From: JBCBGF01 sp039193455
GTDB lineage: Bacteria > Pseudomonadota > Alphaproteobacteria > Rhodobacterales > Rhodobacteraceae
Assembly: GCA_039193455.1 (NCBI GenBank)
Contig: JBCCWO010000001.1
Span: forward strand, 530,800-594,799
Reading direction: 5' to 3'
DNA length: 64,000 nucleotides
This document shows positions 44,404 to 53,528 of the stretch, in pieces. The position numbers and the translations under genes are program-made. Within the stretch, counting starts at the first letter, position 1. Each line of letters begins with the position of its first letter. Below the pieces are notes generated by a model that saw nothing but the letters and a program-made list of their open reading frames with translations, made no database searches and was not told the DNA's origin.

Positions 44404-44566
44404 GGAAATCGGCAACCACATCGTCAACCCGGAGCACGTTGCAGGCGTTACAGAAGATGACAACATGGACGTCTTCGTCATCCTCGTTTCTGGCGATCGC
44501 TTTCAGATCCCGAATTGGCAAGCCTGGCACCGGTTCGTCGACAATGTGCGGGTCGACTGGGAATGA
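44390..44566 (+). CDS. small hypothetical protein (58 residues)
   Basis: This short frame has an ATG at 44390 with AAAGGA ahead of it and runs to TGA at 44564-44566. The product, starting MPRFEEIGNHIVNPEHVAG and containing VFVILVSGDRFQIPNW, has the balanced character of a folded acidic protein and a WxxWHRF-like end. It overlaps the 53-residue gene by 14 bp. No family was recognised; mobile-element origin is likely from its place. Confidence 0.55.
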   Translation: MPRFEEIGNHIVNPEHVAGVTEDDNMDVFVILVSGDRFQIPNWQAWHRFVDNVRVDWE

Positions 44567-45229
44567 GCTCAATCGACTGCTCGATCAGAGATTACGTCCT
44601 CGGTGGATATTCGGAGCGTTCGTTGCAACGCCACCTCGGGAAATAGGGCCGCAGCTTTTCAAGCGAGTTACGCCGGGCGCGGATGCGGGAAACAACGCAC
44701 CTACTGGCCGAGACGGACAGCGATGGTCCAACCGGCGATTTCTACCGGGACCGAGAGGATATTGTTTGGTTAGAGTTGCCCAAAGCCGCGATTGGTCAAG
44801 TATTCAAACTTCTGCAGTCGCAGCCCGCTTTGCAGTCATTCGCTGCAAGCGCGAACTCCAGGCCCGGTCGAACTCACACATTCCGGACGGAGCTGTCTCT
44901 AGCGGGACGGCGATTGGGAAAATCGTGGCAGCTTCATCGTTTGCACGATGCCTATCAGTGCTTCGAGACTAAATGCGACTTACCGCGTTTTGTCCCGCGT
45001 CAAAGGGCGCGTTCACTGACCGGGTGTTCGCGCGCGCAGGCCGATGCTCGCCGACGGCTTTCCAGTTCTGGGTTCAGCAACCCGTCTCGCGCTTTATGTG
45101 ACATGCATTCACAGCGGGATGATCTTGGCCCGGGCGGTGGTCAACGGCCTTACTCAAACTGTGCTGAGGGGGCCTAGATGCCGGGAGCCCTGCGGCCTAC
45201 CGGACTGATTGCTTCAAGGCCTCGCCGCT
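44567..45229. other. stretch without a convincing gene, right part of the RepA-like patch
   Basis: Frames here (the longest 44683-45177, plus strand) give Ser/Arg-rich, low-complexity translations with no ribosome site and no resemblance to known families. The DNA is less GC-rich than the core. It may be decayed mobile DNA. No copy of the tRNA-Ile2 3' end was found to mark an attR. Confidence 0.45.
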
Positions 45230-45715
45230 TCAGTTCAGCAGGATCAGCAGGACGAACAGCCCCCAGAACATCACCATGAAATGGTTCGATTGCGCCCATT
45301 GGTGGCAGTACCAGTAGGCGAAGTAGTTGCCGCCAATCACGAACCCCCCCCAAATGCAGGCGAAGAATGCAGCACTTGCGACGCCCGCGGCCTGCGCCAC
45401 TGGCGCGGCAAGGGCACCGAAAGCCGCACCGATCAGCAACAGCGTTGCCACGACCAGACCGACCGCCGCCACAGTTTCGGCCATCCGCATTGCGCGGAAC
45501 AGCAGGCCAATCTGTTTCGGGTCGGCGATCCGCCGGTGGGCGAGCGGCGCAAACTCGTCCGGGAATTGCTCGGCCAACAGGTCAAACCGCACCACCATCG
45601 CCACCGCATCTTCGTTCAGTTTCGGGTGGCGCCAGTTGTCAGCCACCGCCACAACCATCCAAACCGCCAAACCCGCAACAAGGGCCGCATCCACCAGCAA
45701 AAACAAGACCTCCAT
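45230..45715 (-). CDS. DUF2165-family small integral membrane protein
   Basis: This 161-residue protein has four membrane helices (about 5-27, 75-105, 110-128 and 143-160). The C-terminal GNYFAYWYCHQWAQSNHF followed by MVMFWGLFVLLIL is characteristic of DUF2165. Its role is unknown. It begins 3 bp after the TauD-type gene stop and ends the catabolic operon. Confidence 0.8.
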   Translation of the reverse strand: MEVLFLLVDAALVAGLAVWMVVAVADNWRHPKLNEDAVAMVVRFDLLAEQFPDEFAPLAHRRIADPKQIGLLFRAMRMAETVAAVGLVVATLLLIGAAFGALAAPVAQAAGVASAAFFACIWGGFVIGGNYFAYWYCHQWAQSNHFMVMFWGLFVLLILLN

Positions 45716-45718
45716 CCC

Positions 45719-46612
45719 CTAGCCCCCCTGCGGATTGGGGCGCATGGCGGCCAGCCCGTCTTCGGCCCGGACACTGGCGCAGATGCTTGCCAGTTTGCGC
45801 GGTTGATCATAGGGCCAGGGTGTCCCACGATGCAGGACGGCACGCTGATCCCACAGAAGGACGTCGCCTACCTGCCACCGATGCGAATAAACAAACTGCG
45901 GCTGCGTACAGAATGCGATCAGATCCGCCAGAAGGGTCGCGCTGTCCGCCTCGGAATAGCCGTCGATCCGAAACGCATGGCTGGCGACGTAAAGCGCCTC
46001 GCGCCCGTTCATCGGATTGGTCCATACTGCTTTCCAGTGCTGATCGGGCCACTTATTGAACATCGGGAGGTCGGCGAGTTCCTCCGAGATCTGGCGGCGC
46101 GAATGGCTGTAGCGATGCCAAATCCCGCGGCCCGCCACTTTCGCCTTCAGTGTCTCGGGCATCGCGGCCCAGGCCGCGCGGGTGCTGGCCAGCTCGGTCG
46201 CGCCGCCTTCGGTGGTGACGATCTTGGCGGTCAGGATGTTCACCAGCGCCGGCACCGGCAGGAACGTACTGTCCGAGTGCCACAGGAAATTCGCCTTCAG
46301 GTTCAAGGTGTGCAGATCCATCGCGTCGCTGGTGGTGCCGTCATCGCGCACATTCGACACTTCGGGGATCTTCATCGCCTCGCCCGGCTTGCGCTCGTCC
46401 GCGGTGCGGTCCTCCACCGGGCCAAACAGGCGCGCCAGCCGCATGTGGGTCTCTTCTGTCATTGACTGGGCGCGGAACAAAAGGGCGGAGTGCTCTTCGA
46501 AAAGGGCCCGGACATCGTGGAACAGAGCATCGGCTTTGACCGCGTTTAGATCGAGCCCCGCAATCTCGACCCCGAACGCCGGCGTCAGCGCTGATACCGT
46601 GATCGTGTTCAT
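45719..46612 (-). CDS. TauD/TfdA-family Fe(II)/2-oxoglutarate dioxygenase
   Basis: This 297-residue protein carries the facial triad: H112-x-D114 in LWHSDSTFLPV and a distal His in AVLHRGTPWPYD, with the 2-oxoglutarate-binding Arg in the following PYDQPRKL. Members hydroxylate taurine, 2,4-D and other acids. It overlaps the FAD oxidase gene by 4 bp, so the two belong to one catabolic unit with an amidohydrolase and a solute-binding protein. Confidence 0.88.
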   Translation of the reverse strand: MNTITVSALTPAFGVEIAGLDLNAVKADALFHDVRALFEEHSALLFRAQSMTEETHMRLARLFGPVEDRTADERKPGEAMKIPEVSNVRDDGTTSDAMDLHTLNLKANFLWHSDSTFLPVPALVNILTAKIVTTEGGATELASTRAAWAAMPETLKAKVAGRGIWHRYSHSRRQISEELADLPMFNKWPDQHWKAVWTNPMNGREALYVASHAFRIDGYSEADSATLLADLIAFCTQPQFVYSHRWQVGDVLLWDQRAVLHRGTPWPYDQPRKLASICASVRAEDGLAAMRPNPQGG

Positions 46613-48009
46613 TCCGCGGACTCCTTCTGGCTCATGGCTTGGATCTCCTCCGCGCTGAGGTGGCGCACATCGGCCCAGGCCTTCGACTTGCCGGGGTTTA
46701 GCAGGCCTTTCGGATCAAGGCGTTTTTTCCAGGCCAGGTGGCGGTAGTCGACGTTCTTCAACCCGCCACCCTCGACATAGAACGTATGCGCATCGGCCAC
46801 CGAGAACCCGTCCGCCTCATAGGTCGCATCGATCTCGCGCAGGCGTGCCTCATCGCGAAACCAAATGATCGGCAGGTCGAAGGCCACGATTTGCCCATCC
46901 ACCCGCGCAAACTCGTGGTGGGGCCAGACATCCGTGCCCAGCCGCGCAGCCATATCGGCCACGCGATCTGCGTCCGAGGGGTCCGGCACGCCGATTTGCT
47001 GATAGGTCGCGCTGCGATCCGCCTTCAGCACCTGCAGCGTCGTATGGTTGTAGGCGAACTCGAAGACATGCGGCAGCTTCAACGCCTCGCGTTCAGCATC
47101 GTCCATGGCAAGGTAATTCGTACCGCCTGCAGTCGTCATCAGATCGCGGAACGCCCCCATATCCTCACGCGGGACCAGCGCGACAAGCAGGTTTGCACCC
47201 TTGGGTACATGCCCCTCAAGCCGCGGGAAATAGTCCACGATCCGCGCATCCACCGTGCAACACAACTTGCGGCCGATCTCGGTGGACGACGCCAGCGCAT
47301 AGCCCGCCGCATAGCAGTCACGATAGCTGTCAAACCCGGTCATACAACCGATCCAGTCGCGCGTGGGCACCGTGCGCAACGTCACCTCGGTGATCGCACC
47401 GTTGAGCCCCCAGGCGTGGTGGATTTGGAGCGAGGCTTCGGCGTCGAAGACATGCTCAGCAGGGCCCGCCTCGACCGACAACGCCTTGAGTTGAATGATA
47501 TTTCCCTTCTCTCGCAGCGCCCCGTTCGCAATCGACCCGATCCCCGCCGAGCCGCCGGCCACAAAGCCCCCAATCGTCGCGATATCCTGGGTGGAGGGGA
47601 ACATTGCCATCTCCCACCCCTTGGCGACCAAGGCCGCATTGATATCGGCCATCAGCGCCCCGGCCTCGACCCGCACAAAGCCATCGCCGATCTCAAGGAT
47701 TCGGTTCATACCCGTCATCTCGACAATCAACCCACCATGCAGCGGCACCGCCTGCCCATAATTTCCCGTACCGCCGCCCCGCAGAACCACCGGCACCTCT
47801 TCGGCATGGGCCACCGACAGCACATGGGCGAGTTCCTCCCGCGTCTTGGGCCGAACGACCAGATCGCCGAACGACCGGCGCAGTTGCTCATTCAGGATCG
47901 GGCTGTACCAGAAGAAATCGCGCGAGCGCTTCTTGATCGTCACGGGATCGTCGATCACCTCGACGGGGGCAAGGGCGGCGGCGATGCGGGGCCAGTCGGG
48001 ATCAGCCAC
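46609..48009 (-). CDS. FAD-linked oxidase (GlcD/vanillyl-alcohol-oxidase fold)
   Basis: This 466-residue protein has the PP-loop FAD-binding segment PVVLRGGGTGNYGQAVPLHGG followed by EMTGMNRIL and GFVAGGSAGIGS, and ends in LNPGK. The fold oxidises 2-hydroxy acids or phenolic and N-containing substrates with FAD, with no attached ferredoxin domain here. It overlaps the amidohydrolase gene by 8 bp. Substrate specificity is not readable. Confidence 0.87.
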   Translation of the reverse strand: MADPDWPRIAAALAPVEVIDDPVTIKKRSRDFFWYSPILNEQLRRSFGDLVVRPKTREELAHVLSVAHAEEVPVVLRGGGTGNYGQAVPLHGGLIVEMTGMNRILEIGDGFVRVEAGALMADINAALVAKGWEMAMFPSTQDIATIGGFVAGGSAGIGSIANGALREKGNIIQLKALSVEAGPAEHVFDAEASLQIHHAWGLNGAITEVTLRTVPTRDWIGCMTGFDSYRDCYAAGYALASSTEIGRKLCCTVDARIVDYFPRLEGHVPKGANLLVALVPREDMGAFRDLMTTAGGTNYLAMDDAEREALKLPHVFEFAYNHTTLQVLKADRSATYQQIGVPDPSDADRVADMAARLGTDVWPHHEFARVDGQIVAFDLPIIWFRDEARLREIDATYEADGFSVADAHTFYVEGGGLKNVDYRHLAWKKRLDPKGLLNPGKSKAWADVRHLSAEEIQAMSQKESAE

Positions 48010-49258
48010 GGCAGGTCTCTCCTTTCACAAAGTCGGTCAGCGGTTGCGGCGCAGGCGCGCCGGACAAAAGCGTTGCGGTATCGGGGGCGTCAAAGCAGAT
48101 CAGGTCGGTCAGCGGCGCTGCGTCCACCGTGTGAACCGGCAGGCCAAGCGCCTTGCGGGCGGTGGTGGTGATCATCGGCAAATGATCGGCGAACGGCGGG
48201 TCCAGATGCGCGGCCAGCACCCCGACCGACAGGCTGTGGCGCGGGTCATGCACGCCAATGGGGCAAAACGCATCCCGCACGTTGTCCGTGCCGATGATCA
48301 CGTCGACGCCGCGGGCCATCAACTCATGGATGCGGGTCAGACCGCGGCGGACTGGCGTCCCTGACCTGCGCCCCTGCAGGTAAAGGTTGGTTGTGGGCAA
48401 GGCCGCGACCGCAATACCTGTTTCGGCCAGACCGTCGGCCAGGCAGGCCACGTCGTCGTCGGGCCGTGACGCCAGACTGCATGCGTGGCCGCAAACTACC
48501 GGACCCTCGTGACCACACGCGCGCGCGGACTCGATGATCAACTCCAGCCCGTCGAGGTCGGGCTCCAGCCCCTCATCCACATGGAAATCAAGCGCCAGCC
48601 CAAACCGGTCGGCCAGCGCGAACAGGTTTCGAATACCCTCGCGCCGATGGGGATGGTTCAGCACAAACCCGCCCAGCACGCCGCCATCGCGGGCAACTTC
48701 GCGCGCCACCGCCTCAGCCGTGGCAGGATCGGCCATCCGGTCAATGCCGGTCAGCGCCGCCGGTTGCAAAACGATTCCGTCGGTGTCCGAGACCAACGCA
48801 CGCGCCACCTCCCACGCCAGCGGCACGCCCATGTCCCAGTCGATATGCGTACGCACCACCCCGCAGCCCGCGCGAACCGCCTCTTCCAGACCACGCCGCA
48901 TCCGCCGCGTCAGATCCTCGCGCGTCCAAAGCGCCCGGTCCGCCCTTTGTGCCTCCGCCGCCGCGGCTAGATCGCCGCCCACATCGCTCAAACGGTCAAT
49001 GGTGTGGCATTTGTCGAGGTGCACATGCGCCTCAGCAAGACGCGGCAGCACCATCATGCGTGCAGCGTCTGGATCGGCGCGCATCCCCATGACCTGCCCC
49101 CCCGACACCAAGAGCGTACCCACGCGACAATCCCCAACAGGCCGCCCGCCAAACGCCTCGGGTCGGGCCAGCAGGGTCAACGGAACAGCAACAGCCGCGA
49201 TCTCGAAGATCGCGCCGCCACTGCTTTTGCCTTGGGTCGTCAACACGGCATGCCTCAT
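48002..49258 (-). CDS. amidohydrolase, cytosine-deaminase-like
   Basis: This 418-residue metal-dependent hydrolase has the AHVHLDK metal-site motif, VVRTHIDWDMG, the GHACSL His motif, and a GTDNVRDAFCPIG catalytic Asp segment, all characteristic of the CodA-type branch. It deaminates or hydrolyses cyclic N-containing compounds. Together with the FAD oxidase, dioxygenase and solute-binding protein it suggests catabolism of a nitrogenous heterocycle (inference). Confidence 0.87.
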   Translation of the reverse strand: MRHAVLTTQGKSSGGAIFEIAAVAVPLTLLARPEAFGGRPVGDCRVGTLLVSGGQVMGMRADPDAARMMVLPRLAEAHVHLDKCHTIDRLSDVGGDLAAAAEAQRADRALWTREDLTRRMRRGLEEAVRAGCGVVRTHIDWDMGVPLAWEVARALVSDTDGIVLQPAALTGIDRMADPATAEAVAREVARDGGVLGGFVLNHPHRREGIRNLFALADRFGLALDFHVDEGLEPDLDGLELIIESARACGHEGPVVCGHACSLASRPDDDVACLADGLAETGIAVAALPTTNLYLQGRRSGTPVRRGLTRIHELMARGVDVIIGTDNVRDAFCPIGVHDPRHSLSVGVLAAHLDPPFADHLPMITTTARKALGLPVHTVDAAPLTDLICFDAPDTATLLSGAPAPQPLTDFVKGETCRG

Positions 49259-49364
49259 CCTGCGCCCTGCAGATGCAGCGGCGGGTCGGCCCTATCCGAT
49301 CTGTGCCAGAGATTGCCCGAAACATCCCAAATCGAACGCTTTCGAGCAAGGGTTAATCAGACAG

Positions 49365-49384
49365 CCGGGGGCACCAAGGCCCCC
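49365..49384 (-). other. hairpin just after the solute-binding protein gene
   Basis: GGGGGC (49367-49372) pairs with GCCCCC (49379-49384) around a six-base loop, immediately after the substrate-binding protein stop. No T-run follows, so mRNA stabilisation between this gene and the downstream enzymes is likelier than termination. Confidence 0.45.
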
Positions 49385-49389
49385 TTACC

Positions 49390-51048
49390 TCAGGCATCGT
49401 CCCAATACATCTCGTCGATGCGGATCTCTTGGGCCACATGGACGTTGAAGCCCACCAGCCCCTCTTTGCAGTGATTGTACATCGACCGCCAATAGGGTTG
49501 GATGATCACCCCTTCATCGACCATCAACTGCTGCGCCGTGGCCATCAGTGCGCGACGCTTTTCCAGATCGGGCTCGCCCAGCGCCTCGGTCACAATGGCA
49601 TCGAATTCAGCATTCTCAAAGCTCGATTCATTCCACGGCTCGCCGGTACGATAGGCGATGGCCAGTGTTGTGACCCCCAGTGCGCGGTGGTTCCAATTGG
49701 TGACCGAGAACGGGTATTTCGACCAGTCGTTCCAAAAGGTGTTTGACGGATAGACCGTCCGCTTGAGTGGGATCCCCGCATCGCGGATCTGCGCGCCGAT
49801 GGAGTCTGCCGTATCGCGCCAGAACCCACCTTCGAGCGAGATCAGCTCGTGCTCGTAGTCGGCCATCCCAGCCTCGGCCATCAGCGCGGCGGCGCCTTCG
49901 GGATCATACGGAATGCGCTCCACATCGGCGTGTTCGGGATGGATCGGACAGACATGGTGATTGTGCGCCGCCTGGCCCAGCCCGGAATAGCCCAGCTCCA
50001 ACACGGCTTCATTGTCCACAGCCATTGCCAAGGCGCGCCTCACCCGAACATCGCCGTAGGGCCCTTCTGTCTGCTTGGGTCGGGCGAGGATCGTACCCGC
50101 CGACACCACTTCGTTCTGGCGCCAGCCGTCGAGGGTCTGGAACAGGAACACGAACTCGCCCTCTGTCGCATGCACCGCATCGACCTCATCGCTTTCAGCG
50201 GCGTTGAAGTACGCCGAGGGATCAAGCCCAAAATCATAGTACTCGATCCGATCAAGCCATGCGCCATTGCCCTCGTTCCACCAGGCATGGTTCTCATTGC
50301 GCACCAGCACGCCTGACACCCCGGTGGAATACTCTTCGGGCAGGTAGGGGCCGGTGCCGATGGGATTGTCGAGCATGGTGTCGGCATCGAAGCCTTCGGG
50401 CACGATGGCCGCAGGATATTCACCAAAGCTCGCGATGATCGAGATGTCGGGCGCAGGCAGGTTCAACCGCACCGTCAGATCATCAACCACCTCGATCACG
50501 CCGGGGATCGCGCGGTTGGTGGTGTCGTCGATCATCACGCCAAACCGCGAGGCCATCGAATTGCCCTCGAAATCTTTTTCGCAGAAGCGTTCGATATTGC
50601 GGGCCACGTCGGCTGCGGTGAAGGGCGTGCCGTCGTTCCACATCACTCCGGGCCGCACATTCAGGGTATAGACGGTGGCATCGTCGCTTACCTCCCAGCT
50701 TTCCAAGAGCTTGGGTGTGAACGTCCCGTCATTTTCATATTGCACGAGGTATTCGAGCCATCCGCGCGTCATGTTGGCCAGCATGTTGAAGTCAAAGGTG
50801 CGCGGATCCTTCATAGCGCGCAGTTCACCCTGAATGCGCACAGTGCCACCACGCACCGGTGTGCTCTGTGCCAAGGCCGGACGGGCCGCACCCAGCATGG
50901 CATAGGCGGTCACGGCCGGTGCGCCAAAAGCCGTGGCGGTAGCCAGGAATTCCCGCCGCGAGACACCATCGCCCTTAAGGCGCGCAACTTCGGCCGAGCG
51001 GGCGACGTGTTCGGGCAAAAGGGCCCCGGTTTTGGTATAGTAGGTCAT
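49390..51048 (-). CDS. ABC-type oligopeptide/solute-binding protein (family 5), Tat-exported, no permease nearby
   Basis: The ATG at 51048 with GGAGAAC ahead gives 552 residues; the frame extends to 51144 without a ribosome site. Residues ~30-60 hold a Tat signal (SRREFLATATAFGAPAVTAY followed by ALA). The mature part is a family 5 binding protein with WNDGTPFTAADV, GTGPY and the C-terminal YWRSMYNHCKEG. No permease or ATPase genes are adjacent, so its transporter is elsewhere or lost. A 131-bp gap with a hairpin precedes the amidohydrolase gene. Confidence 0.88.
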   Translation of the reverse strand: MTYYTKTGALLPEHVARSAEVARLKGDGVSRREFLATATAFGAPAVTAYAMLGAARPALAQSTPVRGGTVRIQGELRAMKDPRTFDFNMLANMTRGWLEYLVQYENDGTFTPKLLESWEVSDDATVYTLNVRPGVMWNDGTPFTAADVARNIERFCEKDFEGNSMASRFGVMIDDTTNRAIPGVIEVVDDLTVRLNLPAPDISIIASFGEYPAAIVPEGFDADTMLDNPIGTGPYLPEEYSTGVSGVLVRNENHAWWNEGNGAWLDRIEYYDFGLDPSAYFNAAESDEVDAVHATEGEFVFLFQTLDGWRQNEVVSAGTILARPKQTEGPYGDVRVRRALAMAVDNEAVLELGYSGLGQAAHNHHVCPIHPEHADVERIPYDPEGAAALMAEAGMADYEHELISLEGGFWRDTADSIGAQIRDAGIPLKRTVYPSNTFWNDWSKYPFSVTNWNHRALGVTTLAIAYRTGEPWNESSFENAEFDAIVTEALGEPDLEKRRALMATAQQLMVDEGVIIQPYWRSMYNHCKEGLVGFNVHVAQEIRIDEMYWDDA

Positions 51049-51789
51049 ATCTTGTTCTCCTGTCGGACGTGGCGCGGGGAGACGACGACTGGCGTTTGGC
51101 CATGTCGATCCCGAGCGAGCCCGAGTGCTGCTTGCAGCGAGCACGGCGCCCCACGCAAATTACGTGTCAGGCCCTGTTTTTAAGGTCCTGTGCCAGAAGA
51201 CATTTGAGTGTGTGCCGGGCTGGCGAACTGCGCAACAACAATTTCGGGCACAAAGCGCACGCGCCGGGTCAACGCCCAAATCTTGGGCATCGGAGTACGT
51301 GCAGTGCTGGCTCTATCAACGCGGTGCGCTACGCGTTGCAACCTTATGGACGCTCGGAGGCCAAGGTTAGCGCTCGATGACTGGGGCCTATCGGCCTGTT
51401 GCCCGGAGCGGCGACGAACGGCCTTGGGATATGCGCTGTATGGTGGCAGTGCCGTCAGACTTATGCGAACCAATCTATGGTGGAGCAGTGACATATTCCT
51501 TAGGCGGTTCTGGCCGGTACTCTGCCAGCGCCTGCGAAATCAAGTACTTGATCTAGTTGGAAGTCCGCATAGGGCTCACAGCAGACCCTAGAGCGATCGC
51601 AGCATATGCAGCATCGTGCGGCCAGGCAGGGTCGAGAACGGCCCAAACCTGCCGTTCGCTTGACTGCGATTATGCTGCCTTGCAGCCATACAAAGCCGAC
51701 ACTGACGAATTCTCAAAGTAGGACATTCTATCGCCGCGTCAGCAAACCATGACAGTCCAAGTGTAGTGCCCGTGATATCCAAAGGTCGC
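51049..51789. other. long intergenic stretch without a supported gene
   Basis: This 741-bp region contains only Arg/Ser-rich, unrelated frames (the longest plus-strand frame is 51208-51591) with no ribosome site or family resemblance. GC content is lower than in the core. The GCCCAAACCTGCCGTTCGCT near 51648 is a type of decayed repeat I associate with Roseobacter intergenes. The left end must contain the promoter for the solute-binding protein gene. Confidence 0.45.
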
Positions 51790-52194
51790 ATGAGCGATAG
51801 AGATACCACCGTTATAGTTTTTGATACGGATTGCGTTCTTTGTAGCCGATGGATCAGGTTCGTTCTTCGGTATGAAGCGGTGGAGAATTCTCTATTCGCC
51901 TCCTCCCGGAAGCCGGCAGGAAAGAAGCTTGCCGGGGAGTTTGGTGTTGATCCGGACGCGCTGGACCTCACCTATGTGGTTATCGACCGTGGCGAGGCTT
52001 GTACCAAGTCGGGCGCATCGCTGGTAACTCTCCGGCAACTCCGCCCCCCTTGGTCCTGGCTGGGTATCCTTTGCTTGGTTCCGCGCGGCCTGCGTGACCG
52101 CATTTACGACATCATGGCTAGAAATCGACTGCGTGGGTTTGGTGAAAAATGGGATTGCTTCCTGCCATCACGAGAACGCGACACCGTTTCCTAG
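51790..52194 (+). CDS. DCC-family (DUF393) thiol-disulfide oxidoreductase
   Basis: The ATG at 51790 gives 134 residues; upstream GTG codons lack ribosome sites. The signature VFDTDCVLCSRWIRF gives the CxxC pair in the family's place, followed by RYEAVENSLFASSR and a C-terminal RNRLRGFGEKWDC. It is diverged from the DUF393 protein at 8977 and belongs to the branch often beside membrane or oxygenase genes. It ends 4 bp inside the convergent P450 gene. Confidence 0.8.
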   Translation: MSDRDTTVIVFDTDCVLCSRWIRFVLRYEAVENSLFASSRKPAGKKLAGEFGVDPDALDLTYVVIDRGEACTKSGASLVTLRQLRPPWSWLGILCLVPRGLRDRIYDIMARNRLRGFGEKWDCFLPSRERDTVS

Positions 52195-53528
52195 ATTGAC
52201 TGCCATGACATGGGGAGACCGCCAGCCGGTCGAAGAGAGAATTTGGCCTGCGGGCGCGGCAGTTCATTTAGTCTTTTCGGCGACATGTTCTGCAGGATCG
52301 TAGCCGCAACAAGACAGCTTTCCATCAATCCAAAGTTTTGCCCGATGCAGACACGCGGCCCTGCCCCGAAGGGAAGGTAGGAGAACTGAGGCCAAGTCGG
52401 CTCACTCAAGAAGCGTGTCGGATCAAATTCCGTCGGTTTCTTGAAGAACCGAGGATCGCGTTGGGTCGTGAAAGGGACAATCTGCGCGAGGTCGCCCTTT
52501 GCCAAGTGTATTCCGAGCAGGTCGATCGGTTCAGCCGCTTCGCGCAGAAACAGCGTGTAGGCCGGTGGATACAATCGGAGTGTTTCGTTGATCGTCGCGC
52601 GCAGAGTAGGGAGTTCCGCAATTGCGTCGGGCGTAGGGGCATTGCCCGACAGTGTCTGGCGAAGCTCATTCTGGATTGCCGTTAGGCAGTCGGGGTAGAC
52701 GGCCAGACAGGCAAACAACCAACTCAGCAGCGCGCCGGACGTTTCGTGCCCGGCAATGAGAAGGCTCATGACATCATTGCGAATGTCGGCAAACTTCCCG
52801 TTGTGGTGTTCGATCAGTGAGCCAAGCAGATCGGTGCACGTTTCTGTGCGCTGCAGCCCCTTATGCACCAGACCGGACACGAGGTCGTCCATGACAGCCA
52901 TCGCCCAACGTTTTCGGCGCTTGCGCCCAATTGGCAGCCAATCCGGCAAGGTTACGGGCGATGTGGATTCAGAGAATGCTGTGTCAGACAGCGTCTGGAT
53001 CGCGCGCTCTATATCGAAGCCGTTTGGTTGTGGGTTGGCACCGAACATGGTTCGCGTGGCAATATCTAGCGTTAGCTTTGCCATGACCGCGTCGGTGTCG
53101 AAGCGAAGTGTGTCCGATCTTGCGGTCTGACGCAGTTCTTGGCAGAGGCGTTCGGTTTCCCGGACGGCTTCGTGACCATAGGCCGACAGCCGCCGTGTCT
53201 GAAACGCTGGCAGGACCTTGCGGCGCCGTGTCCGCCAGCTTTCGCCCTCTTCGACAAGTAAGCTGTTTCCGTTCCATTGCCGGACCACGTTTGTAAGTTT
53301 TTTGAACCGGATAAATGACCGCGAGTGCCGCGCCAGAAGGGCTTCGATATGATCGGGGTGAAAGAAGAGATGTGATCTGTAGGGCCCAAGGCGGAGCACC
53401 ACGTGATCGCCATGGGCCGACTTCATCCGCTCGTAGAACCCAAGCTGATCGGTCCTGATGGCATGCAGACTATCGACGCCCAAAAGCCACGTACTGGGGT
53501 TTGATGCAAGCAGCCGAGGCTTACTCAT
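52191..53528 (-). CDS. cytochrome P450
   Basis: This 445-residue P450 has the oxygen-binding I-helix AGHETS (259-264), the K-helix ETLR (315-318), the meander PTEFDPTRFL, and the haem loop FGAGPRVCIGQ with Cys394 as ligand. It lacks an N-terminal membrane anchor, so it is a soluble bacterial type needing ferredoxin and reductase, which are not adjacent. The size and AGHETS resemble CYP102-like/CYP4-like fatty-chain hydroxylases, but the substrate is unknown. It overlaps the methyltransferase-like gene by 4 bp. Confidence 0.9.
   Translation of the reverse strand: MSKPRLLASNPSTWLLGVDSLHAIRTDQLGFYERMKSAHGDHVVLRLGPYRSHLFFHPDHIEALLARHSRSFIRFKKLTNVVRQWNGNSLLVEEGESWRTRRRKVLPAFQTRRLSAYGHEAVRETERLCQELRQTARSDTLRFDTDAVMAKLTLDIATRTMFGANPQPNGFDIERAIQTLSDTAFSESTSPVTLPDWLPIGRKRRKRWAMAVMDDLVSGLVHKGLQRTETCTDLLGSLIEHHNGKFADIRNDVMSLLIAGHETSGALLSWLFACLAVYPDCLTAIQNELRQTLSGNAPTPDAIAELPTLRATINETLRLYPPAYTLFLREAAEPIDLLGIHLAKGDLAQIVPFTTQRDPRFFKKPTEFDPTRFLSEPTWPQFSYLPFGAGPRVCIGQNFGLMESCLVAATILQNMSPKRLNELPRPQAKFSLRPAGGLPMSWQSI

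Noticed and set aside
44683..45177. Plus-strand frame of 164 codons in the tRNA-Ile2 patch, possible integrase or regulator
   Set aside because: No Arg/His/Tyr recombinase motifs, no ribosome site, and the second half is low-complexity; kept only as an unassigned stretch.
42979..45229. Looked for a second copy of the tRNA-Ile2 3' end as attR
   Set aside because: Only a loose GCGGCCTACC match near 45190; too short to call an attachment site.
46738..48171. Plus-strand 477-codon frame opposite the FAD oxidase and amidohydrolase genes
   Set aside because: Composition is basic and low-complexity; the minus-strand genes carry intact catalytic motifs and overlap each other in an operon.
51208..51591. 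Possible transposase fragment in the 51 kb gap
   Set aside because: No DDE signature, terminal inverted repeats or target duplication; translation is not protein-like.
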